DNA of 11,109 nt from an uncultured Lachnospiraceae bacterium (GTDB taxonomy: Bacteria; Bacillota; Clostridia; Lachnospirales; Lachnospiraceae), in assembly GCA_905236275.1 (NCBI GenBank), contig CAJOPI010000217.1, positions 1 through 11,109 on the forward strand. The letters run 5' to 3'. The notes beneath the pieces were generated by a model. That model worked only from the letters and a program-made list of their open reading frames with translations. It did no database searches and was not told the DNA's origin. Made by a program: the position numbers and the translations under genes. Below are positions 1 through 7,039 of this stretch, in pieces. Within the stretch, counting starts at the first letter, position 1. Every line of letters begins with the position of its first letter.

Positions 1-587
1 AAGACCGAAACCTCGCGTCCCGTCATAAATTCCTCTATAACAAGCTTGTTTCCTGCCGTTCCGAACTTTTTGTCAAGCATGATTTCCTTGACACCGTTCC
101 TTGCCTCATCAAGAGTATTGCAGATAAGAACTCCCTTTCCGAGAGCAAGTCCGTCTGCCTTTAGAACGATAGGCAGCTTTGCGCTGTTGAGATATTCCAG
201 AGCCGATGCCGCATCCGTAAACACTTCATAAGCCGCTGTCGGAATATTGTATTTTTTCATGAGCTCCTTCGAAAATGCCTTTGAGCCCTCAAGGATCGCC
301 GCATTTTTTCTCGGACCGAACGCACGCAGTCCCTCAGCTTCAAGAGCATCGACCAGACCTCCGACAAGTGGATCGTCAGGTGCCACAATAGTAAGACCTA
401 TATCGTGCTTTTTAGCGAATTTGACAATTCTGTCAAACTCCATCACTTTTATATCGGCACATTCTGCGATTTCTGCAATACCCGCATTGCCGGGAACGCA
501 ATAAATTTTTTCAGCTTTTTCACTTTTTGCGACAGCGGCAGCTATTGCATGTTCTCTTCCGCCGCTTCCGACTATAAGCACATTCAT
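1..587 (-). CDS. purD: Phosphoribosylamine-glycine ligase (GAR synthetase), N-terminal part; runs off the left edge
   Basis: PurD joins glycine to phosphoribosylamine using ATP, the second step of de novo purine synthesis, in the cytosol. The visible 195 residues begin [14 protein letters not shown], the family's N-terminal nucleotide-binding signature. They continue through PDDPLVGG (about residues 71-78), GPRKNAA (91-97) and KADGLALGKGV (143-153), which belongs to the ATP-grasp domain. The family is usually about 420 residues, so over half lies beyond position 1. The ATG at 585-587 overlaps the purN stop in an ATGA arrangement. An AGGTGG Shine-Dalgarno sits at 595-600 inside purN, so translation is probably coupled. 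No frameshift or stop is seen in the visible part. Identity is secure; only the C-terminal part is unseen. Confidence 0.96.
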   Translation of the reverse strand, partial: MNVLIVGSGGREHAIAAAVAKSEKAEKIYCVPGNAGIAEIAECADIKVMEFDRIVKFAKKHDIGLTIVAPDDPLVGGLVDALEAEGLRAFGPRKNAAILEGSKAFSKELMKKYNIPTAAYEVFTDAASALEYLNSAKLPIVLKADGLALGKGVLICNTLDEARNGVKEIMLDKKFGTAGNKLVIEEFMTGREVSV

Positions 588-1207
588 CTTATTTCCACCT
601 TTCTGTCAACAACAGATACTCGTCCGTTTGCTATCAAATCAATCGCATGGGGAAGAATTTTCCACTCCGCTTCCTCCATCACACGCCTCTGAAGCAGCTC
701 TGCACTGTCACCGTCCCTGACCTCGACAGCCTTCTGCAGTATTATGGGCCCGCTGTCACAGCCTTCGTCTACGAAATGCACTGTGGCACCCGTAATCTTC
801 ACGCCGCGTTTAAGTACCTCTTCATGCACCTTAAGCCCGTAGCATCCCTTTCCGCAAAAGGACGGGATAAGCGAGGGATGGATATTTATTATCCTGTTCT
901 GATACCTGTTCACAAGCTCAGGGGGAAGAACTACGAGAAATCCCGCAAGTACTACCAAGTCCGGCGAAACCTCGTCAATGGCAGCAAGGAGTCTTGAATT
1001 GAACTCTTCCGTATCGGCACACTCCTTCCTGACCACGCTTATAGCCTCTATCCCCGCCTTTTTCGCCCTTTCAAGAGCTTTTGCCTCCGCCTTGTTGCTG
1101 ATTACCCTTACGATTTCCGTATTGCTTATCCTGCCATCAGAAACAGCATCAATTATCGCCTGCAGGTTGGTTCCGCCGCCGGATACCATGACCGCTATTC
1201 TCAGCAT
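584..1207 (-). CDS. purN: Phosphoribosylglycinamide formyltransferase (GAR transformylase)
   Basis: PurN transfers a formyl group from 10-formyltetrahydrofolate to GAR, the third step of purine synthesis. The 207-residue length is normal. The N-terminus [18 protein letters not shown] is the phosphate-binding signature. The catalytic triad known from the E. coli enzyme (Asn106, His108, Asp144) is matched by N108 and H110 in NIHPSLIP and D151 in CDSGPII. The segment after NIHPSLIP reads SFCGKGCYG, which differs from the E. coli sequence and which I associate with clostridial PurN. The ATG at 1205-1207 overlaps the purM end by 7 nt, and an AGGGAG ribosome site lies about 7 nt upstream inside purM. 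The stop overlaps the purD ATG. Both junctions suggest translational coupling within a purE-M-N-D operon. Confidence 0.97.
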   Translation of the reverse strand: MLRIAVMVSGGGTNLQAIIDAVSDGRISNTEIVRVISNKAEAKALERAKKAGIEAISVVRKECADTEEFNSRLLAAIDEVSPDLVVLAGFLVVLPPELVNRYQNRIINIHPSLIPSFCGKGCYGLKVHEEVLKRGVKITGATVHFVDEGCDSGPIILQKAVEVRDGDSAELLQRRVMEEAEWKILPHAIDLIANGRVSVVDRKVEIR

Positions 1208-2229
1208 AAGACTACTCCCTTTCTCTCGGCAGAAGCAGTCTCACCGATGATAAATGCCTTTTCTCCTGCTTTTTCAACCGCAGCCACAGTCTTATCAGCA
1301 TCCTCCGAAGGAACTGCAAGAAGCATTCCGATACCCATGTTATAAGTATTATACATCATTTTCTCTTCGATTCCGCCATCTTTGGCAATCATTTCAAAAA
1401 TCGGAGGTATCTCGTAAGAGCCCTTGTTAATCCTTGCCTCGATGCCCTCAGGAAGCATTCTCGGAATATTCTCATAGAAACCGCCGCCTGTGATGTGGCT
1501 GCAGCCCTTTAACCTTACTCCTGCCTCCTTTACCTCACGAAGAGCCTTCACATATATCTTTGTAGGTCTGAGCAGTGCCTCTCCGAGCGAGCAGCCAAGT
1601 GAATCAAAATTTCTGGAAAGACTTGACTCTGTCATTTCGAAAACCTTACGTACAAGTGAAAATCCATTCGAATGAACCCCTGACGAAGCAATGCCGACAA
1701 GTGTATCGCCAGCCTTGATGCTGCTTCCGTCAATGAGATTCTCCTCATCAACGATACCTACGGCAAAGCCTGCAAGGTCATACTCATCCTCGGGATAGAA
1801 TCCCGGCATCTCCGCGGTCTCTCCGCCTATAAGTGATGCACCGCTCTGCTTACAGCCTTCTGCAACACCCCTTACGATAGTTGCAATCTTCTCAGGGATG
1901 TTCTTTCCGCAGGCAATGTAGTCAAGGAAGAACAGCGGCTCTCCGCCCGCACAGGCAATATCGTTAACGCACATCGCAACACAGTCTATACCTACAGTGT
2001 CGTGCTTATCCATTATAAAGGCAAGCTTGAGTTTTGTACCCACACCGTCAGTTCCCGACACAAGCGTAGGCTTTTTCATGGTCATAAAATTCTTAAGCGA
2101 AAATGCCCCTGAAAATCCGCCCAGGCCTCCAAGAACCTCAGGGCGTGTCGTTTCAGCGACATATTTCTTCATAAGCTCTACAGCCTTGTATCCAGCTTCT
2201 ACATCAACTCCGGCACTCTTGTAATCCAT
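1201..2229 (-). CDS. purM: Phosphoribosylformylglycinamidine cyclo-ligase (AIR synthetase)
   Basis: PurM closes the imidazole ring, turning FGAM into aminoimidazole ribonucleotide with ATP. Its product is then used by the PurK/PurE branch. The 342-residue length is typical. Diagnostic motifs are [13 protein letters not shown] (about residues 58-70), [18 protein letters not shown] (87-104) and [11 protein letters not shown] (135-145), all hallmarks of the PurM/SelD/HypE ATP-binding fold. The start is well supported: an AAGGAGG ribosome site at 2235-2241 lies 5 nt before the ATG and overlaps the purE stop. The purE-purM gap is 10 nt, and the purN start lies inside the last codons of purM. No missing key residue or break is visible. 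Confidence 0.98.
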   Translation of the reverse strand: MDYKSAGVDVEAGYKAVELMKKYVAETTRPEVLGGLGGFSGAFSLKNFMTMKKPTLVSGTDGVGTKLKLAFIMDKHDTVGIDCVAMCVNDIACAGGEPLFFLDYIACGKNIPEKIATIVRGVAEGCKQSGASLIGGETAEMPGFYPEDEYDLAGFAVGIVDEENLIDGSSIKAGDTLVGIASSGVHSNGFSLVRKVFEMTESSLSRNFDSLGCSLGEALLRPTKIYVKALREVKEAGVRLKGCSHITGGGFYENIPRMLPEGIEARINKGSYEIPPIFEMIAKDGGIEEKMMYNTYNMGIGMLLAVPSEDADKTVAAVEKAGEKAFIIGETASAERKGVVLC

Positions 2230-2239
2230 TTCTTCCTCC

Positions 2240-2746
2240 TTAACCTAAGTAAGCCTTGTAACCTATCTCTTTAAGCTTTTCATCCTTCTTCTGAACCTCT
2301 TCTTTAAGATTCTCACTGTAGGACTTAAGCTTTGACAAAAGCGTTTCATCGGAAACAGCCAGAATTTTGGCAGCAAGAAGAGCCGCATTCTTGGCTCCGT
2401 CTATGGCAACCGTCGCAACCGGTATGCCTGACGGCATCTGTAATATAGAATAAAGCGCATCATTTCCGCCCAGTGATTTTGAATACATAGGGATACCGAT
2501 TACTGGAAGCGGGAAAATCGCAGCGCACATTCCCGGCAGGTGGGCAGCCATTCCGGCACCGGCTATGATAACCTTTATGCCCTTCTCCTCAGCCTCGGAT
2601 GCCCATTTGAAAAATATATCGGGTTCCCTGTGTGCCGAGATTATGTTTATCTCATAATCAATTCCAAGTTCCTCCAGAACTCCCGCAGCCTTTGACATCA
2701 CCGCAAGATCCGAATCCGAGCCCATTACAATTCCTACTTTTGCCAT
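2240..2746 (-). CDS. purE: N5-carboxyaminoimidazole ribonucleotide mutase (class I PurE)
   Basis: PurE moves the carboxyl group of N5-CAIR to carbon 4 to give CAIR. At 168 residues it is a normal class I, single-domain PurE. Motifs are MGSDSD (8-13), ISAHREP (36-42, with the catalytic His at 39), [10 protein letters not shown] (63-72) and [20 protein letters not shown] (93-112). The remaining C-terminal part ends in a charged helix. The class I form normally needs PurK to supply N5-CAIR; purK, purC, purF, purL and purH are not in this window. An AGGAG ribosome site lies 9 nt before the ATG. This is the first gene after the 183-nt gap at 2747-2929 and is the likely head of the purine gene group, although read-through from the aminopeptidase gene cannot be excluded. 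Confidence 0.97.
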   Translation of the reverse strand: MAKVGIVMGSDSDLAVMSKAAGVLEELGIDYEINIISAHREPDIFFKWASEAEEKGIKVIIAGAGMAAHLPGMCAAIFPLPVIGIPMYSKSLGGNDALYSILQMPSGIPVATVAIDGAKNAALLAAKILAVSDETLLSKLKSYSENLKEEVQKKDEKLKEIGYKAYLG

Positions 2747-2770
2747 TCTTTTTCACTCCTCTGACTATAA

Positions 2771-2810
2771 ATGTCCATATTTGATTAATTGTTGTCGGAT
2801 GTCCATTTTT
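2771..2810. repeat. Imperfect direct repeat ATGTCCATWTTT upstream of purE
   Basis: Two copies, 2771-2782 and 2799-2810, match at 11 of 12 positions and share the core ATGTCCAT. Their starts are 28 nt apart, within 65 nt of the purE start codon. Paired direct repeats in front of a biosynthetic gene can be operator half-sites, but I recognise no regulator for this sequence. Chance or a remnant of an intergenic repeat is also possible. Confidence 0.4.
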
Positions 2811-2825
2811 GCCTTGCATTCCTTC

Positions 2826-2859
2826 TGACATAGGCTCATAAAAAACATGAGCCAAGTCA
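2826..2859 (-). repeat. Hairpin with a 7-bp perfect stem and T-rich loop
   Basis: On the minus strand the arms GGCTCAT and ATGAGCC (plus-strand 2847-2853 and 2833-2839) are perfectly complementary around a 7-nt GTTTTTT loop. TGAC and GTCA extend the stem after a short internal mismatch. The T-run lies in the loop rather than after the 3' arm, so this is not a standard intrinsic terminator in either direction. It lies about 80 nt before purE and could be a leader structure, a processing site or part of a dispersed palindromic element. Confidence 0.6.
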
Positions 2860-2871
2860 TCAGTTATGTTA

Positions 2872-2907
2872 CGCCGTTGCTCAAAGCTGACGCTTTGGCA
2901 GCCGGCG
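2872..2907 (-). repeat. Extended hairpin just after the aminopeptidase gene
   Basis: The centre is a perfect 6-bp stem, CAAAGC and GCTTTG, around a 4-nt loop (2882-2897). Outside it TGC pairs with GCA, and then CGCCG (2872-2876) pairs with CGGCG (2903-2907), giving about 14 bp with small bulges. No T-run follows the 3' arm on the minus strand (it reads TAACATAAC), so it is not a textbook terminator. It lies 22 nt past the aminopeptidase stop and may protect or define the 3' end of that transcript. Confidence 0.6.
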
Positions 2908-2929
2908 ACAAAAAGGGCTTCTCTTTATT

Positions 2930-4942
2930 TTATAGATTATCCAAAGGTTGGTTAAGTTCCTCAGTTCCTTCCACAACGAAACGTCCGTCAACTATTATGG
3001 GGTATCTGCCCCCGTCCTTATCAACCGCCGTAATGCTTCCAAGCTCCTCATAAGGAATCGTCACATCTGTGTGACACTCAAAATATCTGAAATCCGGATC
3101 AGTCTTTCTCTTCTCCGTATGTTCATTATCCTTTGAAATAATCTCCCTTTTGTCGGGATTGAATACCTTAACGTCCTCAGCCCTGCTGTAGCAGGTATCT
3201 CCCAGTGCAAAATGCGGTCCGGTCTTTTCCGCTATAAGTATTTCAAGTCTCGAAAAAATATTATAACGCCTTGCCATTGCATAAGCCGTCGTATTCGTGC
3301 CTATTGCGAACTCGCCTAAAGGAAGACAGTCATTATGATGCAGGATATTGTCTTTTATATACTTTTTATTCTTCTCGCTGTCCTCAAAGTTCGTGCAGTT
3401 ATAATCAGTCACAAAGCCGTCCCTGAATACGAACTCAAGGTTTTCGTAACGCAGCCCGTTCAGATAAACCTCGGATACAAACAACGTTCCGTTCGTCCCT
3501 GTAAGTTTCGGAGATGTAAAAACTTCTCCGACGGGAATATTCACGTCAGCAACACAGTTTTCGAAAACCGTCTCCTTCGCCTTATCCTTTAGCTCATGAA
3601 GTGAAACGGTGATGTCGGTGCGGTTAGAGCCCTTTCCCTTTACCTCGACCCTTTCACCCATTTCAAGGACTTCGATGATCTTCTGCTGCATTACCTTGTA
3701 TTTTTCATAGTCAAGTGTATTGAGCTTGACCGTTTCCGAGAATATTTCCTTAAAGTCCTTTCCGATAGAGGGTATCGGATAGGAAATGATCGTAAAGCTT
3801 CTCTCGTCGCCCCTTATATACTCATTGACGAGGCTTCCGCTCTTCGCAGCAAGATTTACGCTTAATTTCTGCTGCTCCTTCGATAATTCAAAAGCCTCCG
3901 CGTGGCTCTCCGGAAGAAAAGGCTTTTCCCCGAAAATATCCATAACGGCGGGACCCGCAAAAAGAGCCGCCTTATCCCTATATTCCTCGTAGGTCGTCCT
4001 CATGACTTCAAGCTTTCTCGTTATATAGGCTTTATCAAGGAAAAGCGCGCTGTCCTCCCTGTGGTCAAATTCCATCTGCTTATTGACTCTTCCGCCAAAA
4101 TAGCCGTTCAGGGACATTCCGCTTCGTGTCGAGGCGGTGAGTGCCCTCCTGTAAATGGTGCTTTCGAGCCCCATTGCCTCGAAATTCCTGACCGCTGCAC
4201 GTACAACCCTCTCAAATCCCAGCATATATCTGATATTGACTGTCTTTTTCTTTGAAAGGTCCTTACCCGTATTTATAAAGCCTATCCTGAAGCCTTCCGT
4301 AAAAGTATCCGCCATCGAGCGTATCTCTTCCTCGCTGAAGGTCAGAAGATACTCCGCAACTCCTCTCACGTCCTCATCTATATACTCTCCGAATTTATCA
4401 AGATAGGACAGGTCTGACAGGTCGGAATTCATTATTATATCTCTTGCAAAACTCCGCTCCGGATCTATCTGTTCGATGATTCTCTCTCTTACCGTATGAT
4501 CCGTATAATCACTTACAAAGGAATAAAGCGTATTTTTCAGGGCTTCCGCCAGAGCCGCATTTTCTCCGTCAGTCTGTGCATCCGTAAAAATGTTGTAGAT
4601 TTCTATAAATAGTTCCTTAACTATCAGTTCGTCAAAAATCTTTCCCTCAGCCTGAAAAGCCATCAGGGAAAAAAGCTCGTAAGCAAGAAAGGACATCATA
4701 CGTCCCTCTTCCTGTCCCAGCATTTTGACAGCATACACAGGATTAAGCCAGTTATCCTTATAATTCTCGGGCTTTCCGTATTCATAGGACGGATTCTTTA
4801 TAAATTCCGCCATATCCTTAAAAAAGCTCAGAGCCGGTTCTTCAAGCAGACTTTCTCCGGCTATTTCAGCTATTCTTTCATTGCTCAGTTCAAGGCGTTC
4901 CATGTAAAAGGAACGTTCCTCAGCTGAATACAATTCCTGCAT
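2930..4942 (-). CDS. M29-type metallo-aminopeptidase with a long N-terminal extension
   Basis: The C-terminal half resembles peptidase family M29 (AmpS/PepS/AmpT-like), cytosolic enzymes that remove N-terminal residues from peptides using two metal ions. The recognisable stretch runs from about residue 385. Candidate metal ligands are E473 (PVGEVFTSP), E544 (PLGEFAIGTN), H577 (GPHFALG), H624 and D626 (CHTD); Y585 is the candidate catalytic Tyr. These follow the order known for AmpS/AmpT (Glu, Glu, His, Tyr, His, Asp). Classical members have about 410 residues; this one has 670, the excess being an acidic helical N-terminal region of about 240 residues with no signal peptide. The ATG at 4940-4942 is chosen because a GGGGAGG ribosome site (4951-4957) lies 8 nt upstream. 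It overlaps the preceding membrane-protein gene by 23 nt, implying coupling. Substrate preference cannot be read from the sequence. Confidence 0.88.
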   Translation of the reverse strand: MQELYSAEERSFYMERLELSNERIAEIAGESLLEEPALSFFKDMAEFIKNPSYEYGKPENYKDNWLNPVYAVKMLGQEEGRMMSFLAYELFSLMAFQAEGKIFDELIVKELFIEIYNIFTDAQTDGENAALAEALKNTLYSFVSDYTDHTVRERIIEQIDPERSFARDIIMNSDLSDLSYLDKFGEYIDEDVRGVAEYLLTFSEEEIRSMADTFTEGFRIGFINTGKDLSKKKTVNIRYMLGFERVVRAAVRNFEAMGLESTIYRRALTASTRSGMSLNGYFGGRVNKQMEFDHREDSALFLDKAYITRKLEVMRTTYEEYRDKAALFAGPAVMDIFGEKPFLPESHAEAFELSKEQQKLSVNLAAKSGSLVNEYIRGDERSFTIISYPIPSIGKDFKEIFSETVKLNTLDYEKYKVMQQKIIEVLEMGERVEVKGKGSNRTDITVSLHELKDKAKETVFENCVADVNIPVGEVFTSPKLTGTNGTLFVSEVYLNGLRYENLEFVFRDGFVTDYNCTNFEDSEKNKKYIKDNILHHNDCLPLGEFAIGTNTTAYAMARRYNIFSRLEILIAEKTGPHFALGDTCYSRAEDVKVFNPDKREIISKDNEHTEKRKTDPDFRYFECHTDVTIPYEELGSITAVDKDGGRYPIIVDGRFVVEGTEELNQPLDNL

Positions 4943-5249
4943 ACAGTATGCCTCCCCATATCAGTAACATCAATATAGAAACGGTCGTTCCCAGACGCGG
5001 GAAAAACCTGTAAGTGTCCTTTTCCAGCAGGCTCATGACACCCACTGTGATTCCTGCCACGCTAAAAAGGCAGGACACAAAACCAATGGCACCCATTCGA
5101 TTGCCTGTGATTCCCCCTGCCTTCAATACTGATTGTATAAGCGGAACAAACATCAGAACTGAAAGTCCCCCGAGAAGAGATGCAAGCATCCCCTTCTCAG
5201 AAGGCTTACTCGTTGTAAATAAATAGCGTCTCTTACCAAATCTGAACAC
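4920..5249 (-). CDS. Small membrane protein with three predicted transmembrane helices
   Basis: This 109-residue protein has a basic N-terminus (MFRFGKRRYLFTTSKPSEKG) followed by three hydrophobic segments at about 21-42, 53-75 and 86-108, and almost no C-terminal tail. It starts with GTG at 5247-5249. An AGGAG ribosome site at 5257-5261 lies 7 nt upstream, and there is no better ATG. The architecture resembles a short uncharacterised membrane family that I recall from Lachnospiraceae as DUF6142; this name is from memory and unverified. It lies 14 nt after the 53-residue membrane protein, and its end overlaps the aminopeptidase gene by 23 nt, so the three are probably made together. A role beside the aminopeptidase, for example in peptide handling at the membrane, is conjecture. 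No enzymatic motif is visible. Confidence 0.85.
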   Translation of the reverse strand: MFRFGKRRYLFTTSKPSEKGMLASLLGGLSVLMFVPLIQSVLKAGGITGNRMGAIGFVSCLFSVAGITVGVMSLLEKDTYRFFPRLGTTVSILMLLIWGGILYAGIVFS

Positions 5250-5256
5250 TTAGAAA

Positions 5257-5261
5257 CTCCT
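5257..5261 (-). promoter_or_regulatory. Ribosome site that supports the GTG start of the 109-residue membrane protein
   Basis: AGGAG is placed 7 nt before the GTG at 5247-5249, just after the stop of the 53-residue gene. It supports the non-ATG start, since the next in-frame ATG (Met21) would cut into the first membrane segment. Confidence 0.75.
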
Positions 5262-5263
5262 GT

Positions 5264-5425
5264 TCAAAACAGAATCTTTGACTTATTGCCGAAAAGCCTT
5301 CCGCCGCTTATCAGCAAAAGTATTCCACCTGTGATTCCGCAGACTATCATAATGATACCCAGCGTAATGTTGACTGCTGCCGAAAACTTCATGGAACTGT
5401 AAATCTTTTCATTGTCGCTGTTCAT
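5264..5425 (-). CDS. 53-residue small membrane protein, uncharacterised
   Basis: This short gene runs from an ATG at 5423-5425 to a TGA at 5264-5266. The product starts MNSDNEKIYSSMKFSAAVN and has one long hydrophobic stretch (about residues 17-42, including IIMIVCGITGGILLLISGG), then a short basic tail ending KSKILF. The single helix may fold as a glycine-kinked hairpin. The start has a GGGGTG ribosome site about 7 nt upstream, inside the end of pyrE, and only 1 nt separates it from the pyrE stop. The next gene's ribosome site begins right after its stop. It therefore fills the pyrE-to-membrane-protein interval exactly, which is strong positional evidence for a real gene despite its size. 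I recognise no family. It could be a partner subunit of the 109-residue protein. Confidence 0.8.
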   Translation of the reverse strand: MNSDNEKIYSSMKFSAAVNITLGIIMIVCGITGGILLLISGGRLFGNKSKILF

Positions 5426-5426
5426 C

Positions 5427-6101
5427 TTATTTCACCCCGTACTTTTCATAGTAGGCATCAATAGCAGACTTAAGCTCGGCATCTATCACCTTTCTGCCAT
5501 TGACTTCGTTGTTCATTAGATATTCTATCACATCTGACATTTTTACGATAGATGTGGTTTTAAGAGAATATTTTTCTTCTATCTCGGCCAATGCGGATTT
5601 ATCCCCGCTGCCCCTCTCTTCCCTGTCAACCGAAACGCAGAGTCCCAAAACCTCCACATTTCCCTGAGCCTTGATTATCGGGAAAGTCTCAGCTATGGAA
5701 GTTCCGGCAGTGGTAACATCCTCTATTATAACAACCCTGTCGCCGTCAGAAATGGGGCTTCCCAAAAGGATTCCCGTATCACCATGCTCCTTCACTTCCT
5801 TGCGGTTGGAACAATATCTTACATCAGCACCGAATTCGCTCATCATAGCCATGGAAGCTGTCACGCTGAGCGGGATACCCTTGTAGGCAGGTCCGAAAAG
5901 AATATCAAAATCCTTTCCGAATTTGCTCTCAATGGCTTTCGCATAATACTGTCCGAGCTTTATAAGCTGGCTTCCGCTCCTGTAAAAGCCCGTATTGATG
6001 AAAAAGGGGGTCTTTCTTCCGCTTTTTGTCGTGAAGTCGCCGAATTTGAGTACATTGCATTCAAGCATAAATTCGATAAATTCTTCTTTGTATCTCTCCA
6101 T
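5427..6101 (-). CDS. pyrE: Orotate phosphoribosyltransferase
   Basis: PyrE joins orotate to PRPP to make OMP, the fifth step of UMP synthesis. The 224-residue length is normal. KSGRKTPFFINTG (27-39) is the N-terminal substrate-binding segment. AYKGIPL (72-78) and NRKEVKEHG (99-107) correspond to the conserved core and the flexible catalytic loop. VVIIEDVTTAGTS (123-135) is the PRPP-binding motif of type I phosphoribosyltransferases. The ATG lies 2 nt after the pyrF stop, with an AAAGG ribosome site inside the end of pyrF. PyrF, which uses the product, is the gene just upstream, so the last two steps are co-expressed. The other pyr genes (pyrB, C, D, K) are absent here. Confidence 0.97.
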   Translation of the reverse strand: MERYKEEFIEFMLECNVLKFGDFTTKSGRKTPFFINTGFYRSGSQLIKLGQYYAKAIESKFGKDFDILFGPAYKGIPLSVTASMAMMSEFGADVRYCSNRKEVKEHGDTGILLGSPISDGDRVVIIEDVTTAGTSIAETFPIIKAQGNVEVLGLCVSVDREERGSGDKSALAEIEEKYSLKTTSIVKMSDVIEYLMNNEVNGRKVIDAELKSAIDAYYEKYGVK

Positions 6102-6103
6102 CC

Positions 6104-7027
6104 TTATACACCTTTCGCACTGTTGATATCGTCTATCATAGCCTTCACCGCTTCCCTTGAAGCATCGGCATAATTTTCAGCACCAAACTTAGCATACTCC
6201 TTATTCTTCCATGCCGCAATAATTCCTCTTGAAGAATTTACTATCGCACCAAGTCCGTCCGGATTGAAGAAGCCCTTTAAGTCCTCTGCCTTTCCGCCCT
6301 GTGCTCCGTAGCCCGGAACGAGAATATAGGAATGGGGCATTAGCTTTCTCAAAGCCGCGCCCATTTCAGGATAGGTTGCACCCACAACACAGCCCACATT
6401 GCTGTAATCTCCATCCATCGAAAGGCTTCCCCATTCATTCACCTTTTCGGCAACATGCTCATAGAGCGGCCTGCCCTCTATCAGTCTGTCCTGAAACTCT
6501 CCGCTGGAAGGATTGGAGGTCTTCACCAGTACGAAAATCCCCCTGTCAGAAGCCTCGCATTCATCTACGAAAGGCTTTATACCATCCGTTCCGAGATAGG
6601 GATTCACCGTACAGAAATCCTCATCAAAAGGCTTAAATTCTTTCGAGCCGACCCTGATGCTTCCGATGTGGGCCTTCGCGTAAGAAAGCGAAGTCGAACC
6701 TATATCGCCTCTCTTCACGTCTCCGATCACAAGCAGACCCTTTTCGTGGCAGTAGTCAACCGTTTTTTTGTACGCCTCCAGTCCCGGAAGCCCGAACTGC
6801 TCATACATGGCAATCTGTGGCTTCACAGCAGGTATAAGCTCTGCTGTCGCATCCACGATTCCCCTGTTGAACTCCCAGACTGCATCGGCAGCCCCTTCAA
6901 GGCTCTCCCCGAACTTTTCAAAGGATTTATTTAAAATAAATTCAGGAATAAAATCAAGATTGGGGTCAAGTCCCACAACTACAGGTGCATTTTTCTCAGA
7001 GATTTTGCGGCAAAGTTTACTTATCAT
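6104..7027 (-). CDS. pyrF: Orotidine 5'-phosphate decarboxylase, longer subtype
   Basis: PyrF decarboxylates OMP to UMP, the last step of de novo pyrimidine synthesis. At 307 residues it is longer than the E. coli/Bacillus form (about 240) and matches the longer subfamily often called pyrF subtype 2 (mycobacterial type). Key features are VVVGLDPNLDFIP (16-28), KPQIAMYEQFGLPGLEAY (69-86), the catalytic DxKxxD as DVKRGDIGSTS (103-113), TVNPYLGTDGIKPF and, near the C-terminus, the phosphate-binding LVPGYGAQGG. The ATG at 7025-7027 has an AAAGGAG ribosome site 8 nt upstream, which overlaps the lipoprotein stop. The 12-nt gap before it and the 2-nt gap after it place it in the same transcript as its neighbours. 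Confidence 0.97.
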   Translation of the reverse strand: MISKLCRKISEKNAPVVVGLDPNLDFIPEFILNKSFEKFGESLEGAADAVWEFNRGIVDATAELIPAVKPQIAMYEQFGLPGLEAYKKTVDYCHEKGLLVIGDVKRGDIGSTSLSYAKAHIGSIRVGSKEFKPFDEDFCTVNPYLGTDGIKPFVDECEASDRGIFVLVKTSNPSSGEFQDRLIEGRPLYEHVAEKVNEWGSLSMDGDYSNVGCVVGATYPEMGAALRKLMPHSYILVPGYGAQGGKAEDLKGFFNPDGLGAIVNSSRGIIAAWKNKEYAKFGAENYADASREAVKAMIDDINSAKGV

Positions 7028-7039
7028 TTTTTGGCTCCT

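Larger units (their letters stand above)
2747..2929 (-). other. Intergenic region between the aminopeptidase gene and purE, with hairpins and a direct repeat
   Basis: This 183-nt stretch is the only sizeable non-coding gap inside the gene array. It holds two inverted repeats (2826-2859 and 2872-2907) and a near-perfect 12-nt direct repeat (2771-2782 and 2799-2810). The best promoter-like pair on the minus strand is TGGACA (2800-2805) with AAATAT (2777-2782), spaced 17 nt. The first hexamer matches the -35 consensus at 5 of 6 positions but the second is poor, so this is only a suggestion. I see no purine riboswitch core and no obvious PurR-type box. A 65-codon frame starting at 2855 runs through here into purE but lacks family support. 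Confidence 0.6.

Noticed and set aside
2658..2855. Minus-strand frame of 65 codons running from the intergenic region into purE in another frame
   Set aside because: It begins within the hairpin arm, overlaps purE out of frame and has no family resemblance I can name. A short leader peptide cannot be fully excluded, but there is no clear ribosome site.
2747..2929. Purine riboswitch or known PurR box before purE
   Set aside because: The conserved loop sequences of the purine aptamer and the CCGAAC-type PurR box are not present. Only unassigned hairpins and the direct repeat are seen.
2847..3053. Plus-strand frame of 68 codons across the intergenic region into the aminopeptidase 3' end
   Set aside because: More than half lies antisense to the aminopeptidase gene, and the rest is the hairpin sequence. 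There is no domain or ribosome-site support.
6455..6934. Plus-strand open frame of 159 codons opposite pyrF
   Set aside because: It is entirely antisense to pyrF, whose catalytic motifs are intact, and its translation is rich in Arg, His and Pro without domain features.
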